DNA of 33,487 nucleotides from a virus, in the IMG/VR virus record IMGVR_UViG_3300033183_000124, positions 1-33,487 of that record. One strand, given 5' to 3'. The notes under the pieces were generated by a model. It ran no database searches and was not told the DNA's origin. It was given only the letters and a program-made list of their open reading frames with translations. Positions 14,571-21,559 of the stretch are shown here, piece by piece; the stretch's first letter is position 1, and each line of letters opens with the position of its first letter. Position numbers and translations under genes: made by a program.

Positions 14571-16181
14571 ATGCGAACACTCTATATAGACACAGAGACC
14601 ACCGGCCTCTACCCACACCACGACCGTGTGACCCTATTCCAGTATCTCTGGCACGGCGACAAGCACGCCACACTCATTCAGAACCCAAGCATCAAAGAAG
14701 TCCACGCGCTACTGCACAGCGCCGACCTGATCGTCGGTCACAACCTCTCGTTCGACTTCGCTATGCTCGGCTTCATCCCGAAGCACTATACAGACTTTGA
14801 TGACACGCTTTACCTCTCTCGAGTCATTGACTACCAGGAGCGCACCCACTCGCTAGATGACGTGGTTAAGCGCACCTTCGGTAAGGACTTGTACAGAGAC
14901 TTGGACAAGAAGCGCCTACAGCGCACCGACTGGGCTAGCGCCGAGCTCACCGACGAGCAGCGTCGCTATGCCGCGTTAGACGTCGAGGTGTTGCCGACCA
15001 TCTACGCTCGCTTCAAGAAGCACGCGAGCAACCCGATCTACAAGTTCGACAAGCGCAGTATCATCGCCGGTCTGCGTGTCCAGTCGCACGGCCTGCCTGT
15101 CCTGCACGATGAGATCGCAGAGGAGCGCGCCGAGGTCGCTGACCGACTAGCCCAAGCCCTTGAGCAGTTGCCGTTCAACCCCAACAGTCCCAAGCAGGTC
15201 ACAGACTTCTTCGGCATCGCCTCAAGCGGCGACCGTGTGATGGCCGGCCTCGAGGCTGATGGCAACACCTACGCCCGCCTGACCCGAGAGGCGCGCGGCG
15301 CAGGCAAGTACCACAACTTCCTGACCAAGCTCGGGGAGAACGTGCGCTACAGAGGCACGCTACAACCGGCGGCACGCTCGGGGCGCTTCACTTCGTCTAA
15401 AGAGAACATCCAGAACCTGCCGCGAGACACTAAGCGGTTTATCGGTACCCGTACTGATCGGGTCATTATCTCTGCTGACTTCGCCCAGCTTGAGCTGCGC
15501 ACCGTTGCGGCTATCTCAGAAGATCGCACCATGATCGACCTGTTCCGCTCGGGTGCTGACCTGCACAACTTCGCCGCCGAGCAGCTCTTCGGGCCTGAGT
15601 ACACTAAGGAGCAACGCCAGATCGCTAAGGTGTTTAACTTCTCATTGAATTACGGAGCGGGTGTTGGTACTGTTGGGCTGATTCTATTAACCCAGACAGG
15701 TATCAAAATGTCAGAATCAGAAGTAGCAAGACTCAAAAAGCGTTGGTTAGACACTTTCGATGGTATCGCCCGCTGGCAAAAGCAAGGAGCCACACGTCAC
15801 GAATTGGGGATGCCCCATCGCACCCCACATGGGCGTCGTTACATCTCTGAGCGCTTTACCGATCATCTCTCCATTGAGAACCAGGGCGCGGGCGCAGAAG
15901 TGGCGCGCATTGCTTTGCACTACATCGACGACCACCTAAGCGATGAGGTGAAGCTCATTAATTTTATTCACGATTCGTATGCCGCCGAATGCGCCAACGA
16001 TCCGAGCGTCTACCGACCCGCCGCGAAAGTTATTTATGACGGGATGAAATATGCTTGGCAGCGAGCGCCTTTTGCCAAGCACGGTATAGACATGCCGGTC
16101 GATGTTGGGGTAGCGCACAATTTGAAGGATGCGGATTCACTAGAGAATTGTTTATACGTGTATTCGGGGGACGTCCAGTGA
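14571..16181 (+). CDS. DNA polymerase I family (family A) with 3'-5' exonuclease
   Basis: A 536-residue replicative polymerase, shorter than E. coli Pol I because it lacks the 5' nuclease and much of the thumb. Exo motifs: DTETTG (7-12), HNLSFDFAML (57-66) and YAALD (133-137). Pol motif A is DFAQLELR (303-310). Motif B runs R349-K353-F357-YG361. Motif C is HDS (467-469). All catalytic residues are present. The residue matching E. coli F762 is Phe (F357). Base composition changes within the gene: codons before about 15,640 are GC-rich, and those after are visibly more AT-rich and resemble the downstream HNH gene. It overlaps the HNH start by four bases (GTGA). Confidence 0.95.
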   Translation: MRTLYIDTETTGLYPHHDRVTLFQYLWHGDKHATLIQNPSIKEVHALLHSADLIVGHNLSFDFAMLGFIPKHYTDFDDTLYLSRVIDYQERTHSLDDVVKRTFGKDLYRDLDKKRLQRTDWASAELTDEQRRYAALDVEVLPTIYARFKKHASNPIYKFDKRSIIAGLRVQSHGLPVLHDEIAEERAEVADRLAQALEQLPFNPNSPKQVTDFFGIASSGDRVMAGLEADGNTYARLTREARGAGKYHNFLTKLGENVRYRGTLQPAARSGRFTSSKENIQNLPRDTKRFIGTRTDRVIISADFAQLELRTVAAISEDRTMIDLFRSGADLHNFAAEQLFGPEYTKEQRQIAKVFNFSLNYGAGVGTVGLILLTQTGIKMSESEVARLKKRWLDTFDGIARWQKQGATRHELGMPHRTPHGRRYISERFTDHLSIENQGAGAEVARIALHYIDDHLSDEVKLINFIHDSYAAECANDPSVYRPAAKVIYDGMKYAWQRAPFAKHGIDMPVDVGVAHNLKDADSLENCLYVYSGDVQ

Positions 16182-16591
16182 AAAGAGTAGCACTTAACGT
16201 CTATTTTCAGAATGGGTCGTATTACGCGTTGGTTCGTCACAACAAGAAGTTATACGCATCTTCCGCGCAACCGACAGTAGAGGCGGCTATAGCTTGGCGA
16301 GACGAATTTCGCGCTAGGCACAAAAAAGTGAGTCAAGGCGCTCACATGAAGGAGCGCATCACGACTAACATAACCTACTTTATGCGCCGCAGATTAGAAC
16401 TCAAAGAAGAGTTACAAGCGTGCCAACGTTGCGCTAAAGACCTCACTGACGCCAGTCGTTATGAATGGTGCGTGCATCACATAGATCACGACCGCACAAA
16501 TAACACAGACGATAACTTCGAATTATTGTGCAAGTCTTGCCATCAGACTGAGCACCAGAAAAGAGATAAAAACGGGAGATACACAAAATGA
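16178..16591 (+). CDS. HNH endonuclease
   Basis: A 137-residue protein with GTG start overlapping the polymerase stop (GTGA), preceded by GGGGGA. The C-terminal HNH domain has CQRC (82-85), HHIDHD (100-105), N113 and CKSCH (118-122), so both zinc knuckles and the beta-beta-alpha-metal core are complete. The N-terminal YFQNGSYYALVRHNKKLYAS segment resembles an AP2-like DNA-binding beta sheet often found in phage homing HNH proteins. It sits directly behind the polymerase gene, a favourite homing site, and shares its lower GC with the 3' third of that gene. A homing enzyme is the likely reading. Confidence 0.85.
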   Translation: MKRVALNVYFQNGSYYALVRHNKKLYASSAQPTVEAAIAWRDEFRARHKKVSQGAHMKERITTNITYFMRRRLELKEELQACQRCAKDLTDASRYEWCVHHIDHDRTNNTDDNFELLCKSCHQTEHQKRDKNGRYTK

Positions 16592-17448
16592 ACGACTTTG
16601 CATACATCCGTCACGACGTACAGCCTAACACCCAAGAGTGGCTAGAGCTGCGCAAGAAGTACCGCACCGCATCAGAGGCGGCTATTGTACTGGGTATCAG
16701 CCCTTTCCAGACGCCAATTAATTTTAAGCTAATCAAAGCAGGCTTAAAGAAGCAGTACTACAACTCGGCGATGCGTCGCGGGCATGAGCTAGAGGAGCAG
16801 GTGCGCCAGCACGCCAACGACCACTTCGACCGCAACTTCGTCGAGCAGGTCTGGACACGCGACCAGTATCTCGCCTCACTTGACGGCATCGATGGTGACA
16901 CGCTGATCGAGATCAAGGTATCAGACCGAACCTATAACGACCTCGCCGACGGCAACGTGCCTGAGTACTATTTCGCGCAGATTCAGCAGCAGCTCTTCTG
17001 CTCACCTGCGACGGTCGGCTATCTGTACGTCTACAGCCCAGAGAAGGACGCCTACATAATGAGCAGCCCTATTGAGGAGATGCCGCTGTATATGGACAGC
17101 ATCGGCGAGGCGTGGGAGAAGTTCGACGCACTAGAGATCGATGAGCATACGCCAGTCGACCGCTCTGACGACGGCGCTATCGTCAACCTGTTCGGTGAGT
17201 ACGCCGGTCTGATGCGCAAGATCAAGCAGTGCCAGGAGCGCGCTGACATCATCAAGGCGAAGCTGATCGCAGAGGCTAGAGACCACACACTCATCGCAGG
17301 CGACTTCAAGCTAGAGCGACGCAAGGGCGCAACGCGCTACGACTACAAGAAGGCGGCGACCGACGCGAAAGTCGACCTCGAGCAGTACAAGACCGAGGGT
17401 AACCCGACTTTCACCTTCAAACTACCTCGGAACCCATTCGATGAGTAA
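16588..17448 (+). CDS. YqaJ/lambda-exo-like recombination nuclease
   Basis: A 286-residue PD-(D/E)xK nuclease of the YqaJ viral recombinase group. It opens with the RHDVQPNTQEWLELRKKYRT segment and the TASEAAIVLGISPF motif, then RRGHELEEQV (64-72), the catalytic SLDGID...IEIKV (97-111, with D99, E108 and K110) and QIQQQL (131-136). These are the full lambda-exonuclease-type active-site set. It would digest one strand from DNA ends to make single strands for annealing. No obvious annealase gene sits beside it; the SSB may serve. Start ATG overlaps the HNH stop by four bases. Confidence 0.88.
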   Translation: MNDFAYIRHDVQPNTQEWLELRKKYRTASEAAIVLGISPFQTPINFKLIKAGLKKQYYNSAMRRGHELEEQVRQHANDHFDRNFVEQVWTRDQYLASLDGIDGDTLIEIKVSDRTYNDLADGNVPEYYFAQIQQQLFCSPATVGYLYVYSPEKDAYIMSSPIEEMPLYMDSIGEAWEKFDALEIDEHTPVDRSDDGAIVNLFGEYAGLMRKIKQCQERADIIKAKLIAEARDHTLIAGDFKLERRKGATRYDYKKAATDAKVDLEQYKTEGNPTFTFKLPRNPFDE

Positions 17449-18658
17449 GTACTTACCCCACCAAATCCGTGCGGCTAGTGAGACTGAACAGCTCCTGCGC
17501 CAGCACGGTCTGGCCTATATCTTCGGCGAGCCTCGCAGCGGCAAGACGCGTACCGCACTCAAGATCGCGCACGACATAAAGGCTAAGAACGTCTTAGTGC
17601 TGACACCGAAGGCGGCGATCAGCGGCTGGGAGAAGGAGCGCGCCGCAGTAGACTATACCGCGCCTATTACCGTCACCAACTACGAGCAAGCTAAAAAGCT
17701 GCGCGCCGAGTATGATCTAGTCATCATCGATGAGGCGCACAGGCTCGGTAAGGTCGGCAAGCCTACCCAGCGGGTGAAGGACATACGAGCGATCACAGGC
17801 CGAGCGCCGTGCCTCTATCTCTCAGGTACGCCCATCGTCGAGACCCCGCTAGCGATCTATTACCAGTGGGTCGTGTGTCGACATAATCCATTGGATTACC
17901 GCAACTTCTACGAATTCTTCAGAGCCTACGGCGAGCCCTCCATGATACGACTACACGGGCGCTGGGTTGAGACGTACAAGAAGCACAAGCCAGAGCTGCT
18001 TGAAAAGATCGAGCCGTACATTGTACGGATGACCCAAGCCGATGCCGGTATCCCCGACAGCGTGCAGGCGAAGGACAAGTTGCACGTCGTCTCGCTGGCC
18101 CGTGAGACACTGGCGCTCATCAAGACCATACAGGACGACAAGATCGCCAGTATTGCCGGCGAGGTGATCGCCTTCGACAGCGACATTAAAGAGCGCATGG
18201 CCGTACACCAGGTTGAGTGTGGCGCGCTTCGCATCGAGGATCAGATCGTAGAGCTGCCTAACGATGAGGTACTCGAGTATCTGCTGCGCACCTTCGGCGA
18301 CAGCCCCGATGTGGCGCTGATGGCGCACTTCCACTCAACGCGCCAGAAGCTAGAGCGCCATTTCAAGCAGGCGCACATCTACTCAAGCACTGCGCACGCC
18401 GAGGGTGTAGACCTTAGCCACTATCGACACTTCGTCATCGTCAACGCTGACTACTCGGGCGCGAAGTTCGTGCAGCGCCGCGAGAGGCTGGTCAACGTGA
18501 AGAAAACCGGCGAGAGCGTCGTGCATCACATCGTCACCAACGGCGGGGTCTCGTCGCTAGTCTATGAGATGACCAGTAAGAAGCGAGACTTTAACCTCAA
18601 GTGCTACAGGGAGCTACGAGATGCAGAGCGAACAGGCGGTACAAAAGAAAATCATTAA
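17441..18658 (+). CDS. SNF2-like superfamily 2 helicase
   Basis: A 405-residue compact SF2 ATPase. Motif I is GEPRSGKT (29-36), Ia VLVLTPKAAISGWE (51-64), II DEAH (97-100) and III SGTP (128-131). The C-terminal lobe has VALMAHFHSTRQKLERHF near 290-305 and VQRRERLVNVKKTG as motif VI. The ISGWEKE and YEQ patterns fit the SNF2/phage helicase type. It likely remodels forks or recombination intermediates alongside the YqaJ nuclease upstream and the VRR-NUC protein downstream. It overlaps both neighbours, by 8 and 38 bases. Confidence 0.88.
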   Translation: MSKYLPHQIRAASETEQLLRQHGLAYIFGEPRSGKTRTALKIAHDIKAKNVLVLTPKAAISGWEKERAAVDYTAPITVTNYEQAKKLRAEYDLVIIDEAHRLGKVGKPTQRVKDIRAITGRAPCLYLSGTPIVETPLAIYYQWVVCRHNPLDYRNFYEFFRAYGEPSMIRLHGRWVETYKKHKPELLEKIEPYIVRMTQADAGIPDSVQAKDKLHVVSLARETLALIKTIQDDKIASIAGEVIAFDSDIKERMAVHQVECGALRIEDQIVELPNDEVLEYLLRTFGDSPDVALMAHFHSTRQKLERHFKQAHIYSSTAHAEGVDLSHYRHFVIVNADYSGAKFVQRRERLVNVKKTGESVVHHIVTNGGVSSLVYEMTSKKRDFNLKCYRELRDAERTGGTKENH

Positions 18659-18908
18659 TTACCTAGAGAGTCTCGGCGCCTGGACAGTCAAGACCATACA
18701 GACCAACAAGCGGGGCACGCCAGACGTTCTGGCCTGCCTCAACGGTCGGTTTATAGCCATCGAGGTTAAGAAAGAGGGCAAACTGTCGACCGTCACCCCC
18801 ATCCAACAGCATCAGCTCTCTCAGATACAACTCGCCGGCGGTATCGCTTTCGCCGCCGACAGTGTGGAAAAAGTTAAAACTATTTTGTCACAAAGTGTTG
18901 ACCTGTAG
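18621..18908 (+). CDS. VRR-NUC domain nuclease
   Basis: A 95-residue minimal VRR-NUC protein: SEQAVQKKIINYLESLGAW helix, the catalytic GTPDVLACLNGRFIAIEVK (D and E-x-K), and a Q-x-x-Q helix (TPIQQHQLSQIQLAGG). Single-domain versions in phages and Psychrobacter cut Holliday junctions or flaps in vitro. It starts 38 bases inside the helicase gene, which supports a shared job in recombination-dependent replication or genome resolution before packaging. Confidence 0.88.
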   Translation: MQSEQAVQKKIINYLESLGAWTVKTIQTNKRGTPDVLACLNGRFIAIEVKKEGKLSTVTPIQQHQLSQIQLAGGIAFAADSVEKVKTILSQSVDL

Positions 18909-18918
18909 TCTCATTGTG

Positions 18919-18941
18919 GTTAAAATCAAATCTGATTTAAC
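18919..18941. promoter_or_regulatory. Inverted repeat ahead of small-gene cluster
   Basis: gttaaaatca and tgatttaac pair with one bulged A around a four-base centre. The element lies in the 53-base gap between the VRR-NUC gene and the next start. It may be an operator for the small-gene cluster or an RNA hairpin. No clear -35/-10 pair is seen. Confidence 0.4.
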
Positions 18942-18961
18942 GCGACAACGGAGACGCAGAC

Positions 18962-19249
18962 ATGAAAAACGAAATCAAAGAAATGCTAAACGGTAGCCGC
19001 CAGTTCCGCATCCTAATTGAGCGCAAGCTAGATGAGAGTGCTGTTGATACTGTAGCTGGCTACCTTGTAGACGCTTTCAACGCTGTTGAGCGTGAGCCGC
19101 GCTTCCGCGCTGTTGAGTGGGCGATCATTGGTGCAGATGAGAATGCAACAGAGCTGGCTAGCTGGGAAGATGAAGGCGAGTATTTTGATTACTTCGTCAA
19201 CAGCCTTGAGGCAGGTGTTACTAACTACTTCTATTCTTTTGAGGCTTAA
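18962..19249 (+). CDS. Hypothetical acidic protein
   Basis: A 95-residue acidic protein with no family I recognise. The N-terminal half alternates charges (EIKEMLNGSRQFRILIERKL), the middle has VAGYLVDAFNAVEREPRF, and the end is rich in Glu, Tyr and Phe (DEGEYFDYFVNSLEAG). GGAG lies upstream of the ATG. It opens a run of tightly packed small genes between the recombination block and the methyltransferase. Such acidic small proteins in early arms are often host-takeover or anti-defence factors, but nothing specific is visible here. Confidence 0.65.
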   Translation: MKNEIKEMLNGSRQFRILIERKLDESAVDTVAGYLVDAFNAVEREPRFRAVEWAIIGADENATELASWEDEGEYFDYFVNSLEAGVTNYFYSFEA

Positions 19250-19250
19250 T

Positions 19251-19358
19251 ATGATCGACTTCGCACTCAACAACGGCCCGCTCATCGAGGCGGGCATCCT
19301 TATCGGCGGTCTGGCTATTGTAGCCGCCGCCATCATCACAACCGTTATGGACATATAA
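19251..19358 (+). CDS. Small single-span membrane protein
   Basis: A 35-residue peptide with a short polar N-terminus (MIDFALNNGPLIEAG) and one clear transmembrane segment (ILIGGLAIVAAAIITTVM). GAGG in the preceding gene's last codons serves as ribosome site, and the ATG follows the previous stop by one base. The segment is far from the lysis cassette, so a holin role is not favoured; an early membrane effector is possible. Confidence 0.6.
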   Translation: MIDFALNNGPLIEAGILIGGLAIVAAAIITTVMDI

Positions 19359-19360
19359 CA

Positions 19361-19495
19361 ATGACGCAGTACCGCATCCATTACTGGGAAGGTCGGCAGC
19401 AATATACGATTGTTGTCGGCACTAACGACATCAGCTCACTGGCGAGCTGGTACAAAAACAACTTTGCCCGCGTAAAAATCGAGGAGATCAAATAA
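19361..19495 (+). CDS. Small hypothetical protein
   Basis: A 44-residue peptide of beta-type sequence (MTQYRIHYWEGRQQYTIVVG) ending in a basic ARVKIEEIK. The start is two bases after the previous stop, and its own stop overlaps the next start (TAATG). Codon use fits the neighbours. No family is recognised. Confidence 0.55.
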   Translation: MTQYRIHYWEGRQQYTIVVGTNDISSLASWYKNNFARVKIEEIK

Positions 19496-19713
19496 TGACA
19501 CCCGCACAAGTAGAAGCACTACGCACCAAGCACCGACTAACCCGCGCCGAGTTCGGCCAGCTCGTCTACCAGACCGAGCGCGCCGTTAAGGGCTGGGAGC
19601 GTGGCGAGCGTAACATGCCGCAAGCACTCTGGGAGCTGTTGCAGTACAAGCTAGAGGGCGTAGAGCCGCCTAAACCAGTCTGGCATAACCCGATGCAGGA
19701 GACGCTACTGTGA
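19495..19713 (+). CDS. Small helix-turn-helix (XRE/Cro-like) protein
   Basis: A 72-residue protein. Residues 3-45 read as an XRE-type HTH: TPAQVEALRTKHRLTRAEFG, then QLVYQTERAVKGWERGERN, with the W-E-x-G-x-R-x-M-P ending common to this group (also seen in plasmid and toxin-antitoxin regulators of the DUF1870 type). It may repress an early promoter or act as a Cro-like switch. It is not accompanied by an integrase or a CI-like partner. Start and stop both overlap neighbouring genes. Confidence 0.72.
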   Translation: MTPAQVEALRTKHRLTRAEFGQLVYQTERAVKGWERGERNMPQALWELLQYKLEGVEPPKPVWHNPMQETLL

Positions 19714-19838
19714 CCCCTGAAGAGAAGCTCGAGGCGCTCCTGGCGTCTGTACCGTTACCGAAGCACAAACAGCGCGAGATCAAAGCACTGTTCGAGGAAG
19801 TTAAACCCAAAAAGAGGACGAAAAAAAGTGACAAATAA
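19710..19838 (+). CDS. Small basic hypothetical protein
   Basis: A 42-residue peptide from a GTG that overlaps the upstream stop. It consists of a predicted helix (TPEEKLEALLASVPLPKHKQ, REIKALFEEV) and a highly basic tail (KPKKRTKKSDK). It may bind nucleic acid through the tail. It is supported by tight packing and codon use rather than by similarity. Confidence 0.5.
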   Translation: MTPEEKLEALLASVPLPKHKQREIKALFEEVKPKKRTKKSDK

Positions 19839-19908
19839 CGTGCCTTTTACCCTGACCCTCATCATCGGCGTAATGCTGTTCGCCGCTTACCTTGAAGGAG
19901 TACTGTGA
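19828..19908 (+). CDS. Tiny membrane peptide
   Basis: A 26-residue peptide from GTG 19828, overlapping the preceding gene by 11 bases. It is almost entirely one hydrophobic span (FTLTLIIGVMLFAAYL). GAGG ten bases upstream and the TGATG junction with the next gene support translation. It is the second of three tiny single-span peptides in this arm. Confidence 0.45.
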   Translation: MTNNVPFTLTLIIGVMLFAAYLEGVL

Positions 19909-20081
19909 TGACTGACTTCACTGCACGCCCATCAACCATCAAAGCCGCCCTGCTCACCGAGCGCAAGGCTGAGTGCCCCTACGGTCGCCACGCGACACCT
20001 GCACAACGCGAGGAGTGGGAGGCGCACCACCGCGAGGTGATGGCTGTACTCAACGCTAAATTGCTGACGGTGCGCCCATGA
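19908..20081 (+). CDS. Small hypothetical protein
   Basis: A 57-residue basic protein. An N-terminal STIKAALLTERKAECPYGRH segment is followed by PAQREEWEAHHREVMAVLNA, a likely helix. The single Cys and His cluster do not make a clear zinc site. Both ends overlap neighbours (TGATG in, ATGA out into the methyltransferase). No family is recognised. Confidence 0.55.
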   Translation: MTDFTARPSTIKAALLTERKAECPYGRHATPAQREEWEAHHREVMAVLNAKLLTVRP

Positions 20082-20995
20082 CTGCTTATTACAACGAGTT
20101 CGACCCCTTTGCTGCCGCATGGTTAGAAGAACTGATAAAAGACGGTTTGATAGCGCCTGGCGTAGTAGACCGCAGATCAATCACAGAGGTAGACCCTAAT
20201 GACATCAAAGAATTCACCCAGTGCCACTTCTTCGCGGGAATCGGAGGGTGGAGTTATGCAGCTCGACTTGCTGGATGGCCTGACGACCGACCCATGTGGA
20301 CAGGCTCGCCCCCTTGCCAACCCTTCAGTACAGCCGGTAACAGAAAAGGAAAAGACGACCTTAGACACCTCTGGCCCGTCTTCTTCAATCTCATCCGCGA
20401 GTGCCAGCCTCCAGCAGTCTTTGGAGAGCAGGTTGCGTCAGCGATTAGAGACGGCTGGTTCTGCGATCTACAAGCTGACTTGGGAGCAGAAGAGTACGCC
20501 AGCGGGATGGTCGTACTGCCAGCGTGCAGCATCGGTGCCCCGCATAAAAGAGACCGACTCTTCTACGTTGCCAAGCGCATGGCCGACTCCCTCAACGCAG
20601 GACAACCCGCAAGTAGCTGGGGAGGGGAAAGCAGCAGACCACCCCAAGAGGGGAACGACACTTGGAGGAGCGGCGAGAATGGCAGCATGGCCGACACCAA
20701 TGACAGCCGACAACAGGGATCGGGGGAGTTTCGACGATCCGGCGATTCAGCGCCGAATGGAGATAGGGAAATCGATAGAACTGTCGATGCTGATTCATTC
20801 AGTAGCTTCTGGCAAGGAAGCAACTACGTTTACTGCCGAGACGGGAAGCACCGTCAAATACCAACTGAACCCGCGCTTTTCCCTTTGGCTCATGGGCTAC
20901 CCAATAGAGTGGGCACATTGCGCGGAGCGGGTAACGCCATTGTCCCGCAAGTCGGGGCAGAAGTAATTAGAGCGTTTATGGAGATAGAGCGATGA
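20078..20995 (+). CDS. C5 cytosine DNA methyltransferase
   Basis: A 305-residue Dcm-type enzyme that transfers a methyl group from SAM to cytosine C5. Motif I is FFAGIGG (51-57), motif IV PPCQPFS with catalytic C80 (78-84), motif VI appears as VFGEQV (114-119; Glu retained, typical of a phage subgroup), motif VIII is GAPHKRDRLFYVA (153-165) and motif X LRGAGNAIVPQV (281-292). The target-recognition segment (about 170-255) is short, polar and low complexity. There is no restriction partner, so protection from host restriction is likely. A 236-codon frame in the +1 phase lies wholly inside it. Confidence 0.88.
   Translation: MTAYYNEFDPFAAAWLEELIKDGLIAPGVVDRRSITEVDPNDIKEFTQCHFFAGIGGWSYAARLAGWPDDRPMWTGSPPCQPFSTAGNRKGKDDLRHLWPVFFNLIRECQPPAVFGEQVASAIRDGWFCDLQADLGAEEYASGMVVLPACSIGAPHKRDRLFYVAKRMADSLNAGQPASSWGGESSRPPQEGNDTWRSGENGSMADTNDSRQQGSGEFRRSGDSAPNGDREIDRTVDADSFSSFWQGSNYVYCRDGKHRQIPTEPALFPLAHGLPNRVGTLRGAGNAIVPQVGAEVIRAFMEIER
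20256..20966 (+). CDS. Nested WPTP-repeat protein overprinting the methyltransferase
   Basis: A 236-residue frame inside the methyltransferase gene, +1 phase. ATG 20256 has GGAGG (20243-20247) eight bases upstream, and those bases are the Gly-Gly codons of methyltransferase motif I. The product matches a recurring phage protein type by memory: SLQQSLESRLRQRLETAGS, then a Y.LTW segment, repeated AWPTPST/AWPTPMT boxes and a closing LNPRFSLWLMGYPIEW box. Function is unknown. WPTP codons coincide with the ADTN-type linker of the enzyme, and the closing box with its PLAHGLP.RVG segment, so conservation in one frame may drive the other. Translation is plausible but unproven. Confidence 0.55.
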   Translation: MQLDLLDGLTTDPCGQARPLANPSVQPVTEKEKTTLDTSGPSSSISSASASLQQSLESRLRQRLETAGSAIYKLTWEQKSTPAGWSYCQRAASVPRIKETDSSTLPSAWPTPSTQDNPQVAGEGKAADHPKRGTTLGGAARMAAWPTPMTADNRDRGSFDDPAIQRRMEIGKSIELSMLIHSVASGKEATTFTAETGSTVKYQLNPRFSLWLMGYPIEWAHCAERVTPLSRKSGQK

Positions 20996-21162
20996 CCAAA
21001 TTTACACCCGATGATCTGGACGAACTCGCCACCTACAAGGCGGCTATCGACCTGATATTCGATAACGGCAAATGGGAGCGCATAGACGGCAGGCTAGTGT
21101 GGCTAGTTCCTGAGAAGTACGCCGACAAGGTGCAGCAAATGATAGAGGAGCTAGAAGAATGA
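20992..21162 (+). CDS. Small hypothetical protein
   Basis: A 56-residue acidic protein (MTKFTPDDLDELATYKAAID, then FDNGKWERIDGRLVWLVPEK and a helical tail QQMIEELEE). It overlaps the methyltransferase stop (ATGA) and the next start in the same way. No family is recognised; the tight coupling supports it being real. Confidence 0.6.
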   Translation: MTKFTPDDLDELATYKAAIDLIFDNGKWERIDGRLVWLVPEKYADKVQQMIEELEE

Positions 21163-21473
21163 CAAACTTCCACCAAGAGCTACACGTACAACCGCGCACG
21201 CTAGAGATCGAGCGCATCTACCAGGAGAATAAAGAGGACATTAAAGCGGACATCGAGAGTCTCGAACTGTCCTTCCGTGACCTCGCCGCTAAGTACAACG
21301 TCAACGACCGCAACGTGCGTCGATGGTGTGAGCGTTGCGGTATAGACCCAGCATGGCGCAGTAAAGAGCGTCGAGTGCGTAAATTAGACGCGCCAAAGTG
21401 TTACACGAAGAAGTCGCAGCGGATCAAAGCGGACAAACCGCAGGCGCATAAATTAGCGGGGTTATGGAAATGA
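21159..21473 (+). CDS. HTH DNA-binding protein
   Basis: A 104-residue basic protein. The central ELSFRDLAAKYNVNDRNVRR is a clear helix-turn-helix of the type found in phage terminase small subunits and transposase-like regulators, followed by WCERCGIDPAW and a strongly basic C-terminal third (KERRVRKLDAPK, KKSQRIKADKPQ). It is far from terL and on the other strand, so a regulator is more likely than a terminase subunit. It could control late transcription from the repeat array or the 22.3 kb promoter region. Confidence 0.68.
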   Translation: MTNFHQELHVQPRTLEIERIYQENKEDIKADIESLELSFRDLAAKYNVNDRNVRRWCERCGIDPAWRSKERRVRKLDAPKCYTKKSQRIKADKPQAHKLAGLWK

Positions 21474-21556
21474 GTGATTTAGTGTTCGAAATAATCGCCG
21501 GTCTGGTTATCATCTGGGCCTTTGCTGAGATCGTCTGCTTTATAGTTGAGGATTAA
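21470..21556 (+). CDS. Tiny membrane peptide
   Basis: A 28-residue peptide overlapping the previous stop (ATGA). It is one long hydrophobic span from LVFEIIAGLVIIWAFAEIVC to FIV with acidic ends. The third such peptide in this arm. It may be an early membrane-acting factor such as superinfection exclusion, but sequence alone gives no mechanism. Confidence 0.5.
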   Translation: MSDLVFEIIAGLVIIWAFAEIVCFIVED

Positions 21557-21559
21557 GTG

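Noticed and set aside
16055-16177. N-terminal extension of the HNH frame inside the polymerase gene
   Set aside because: The GTG at 16178 has GGGGGA upstream and overlaps the polymerase stop; the extension lies entirely over the polymerase C-terminus.
19495-19713. Lysogeny repressor
   Set aside because: The HTH protein is only 72 residues, lies mid-operon and has no integrase, excisionase or divergent CI/Cro arrangement around it.
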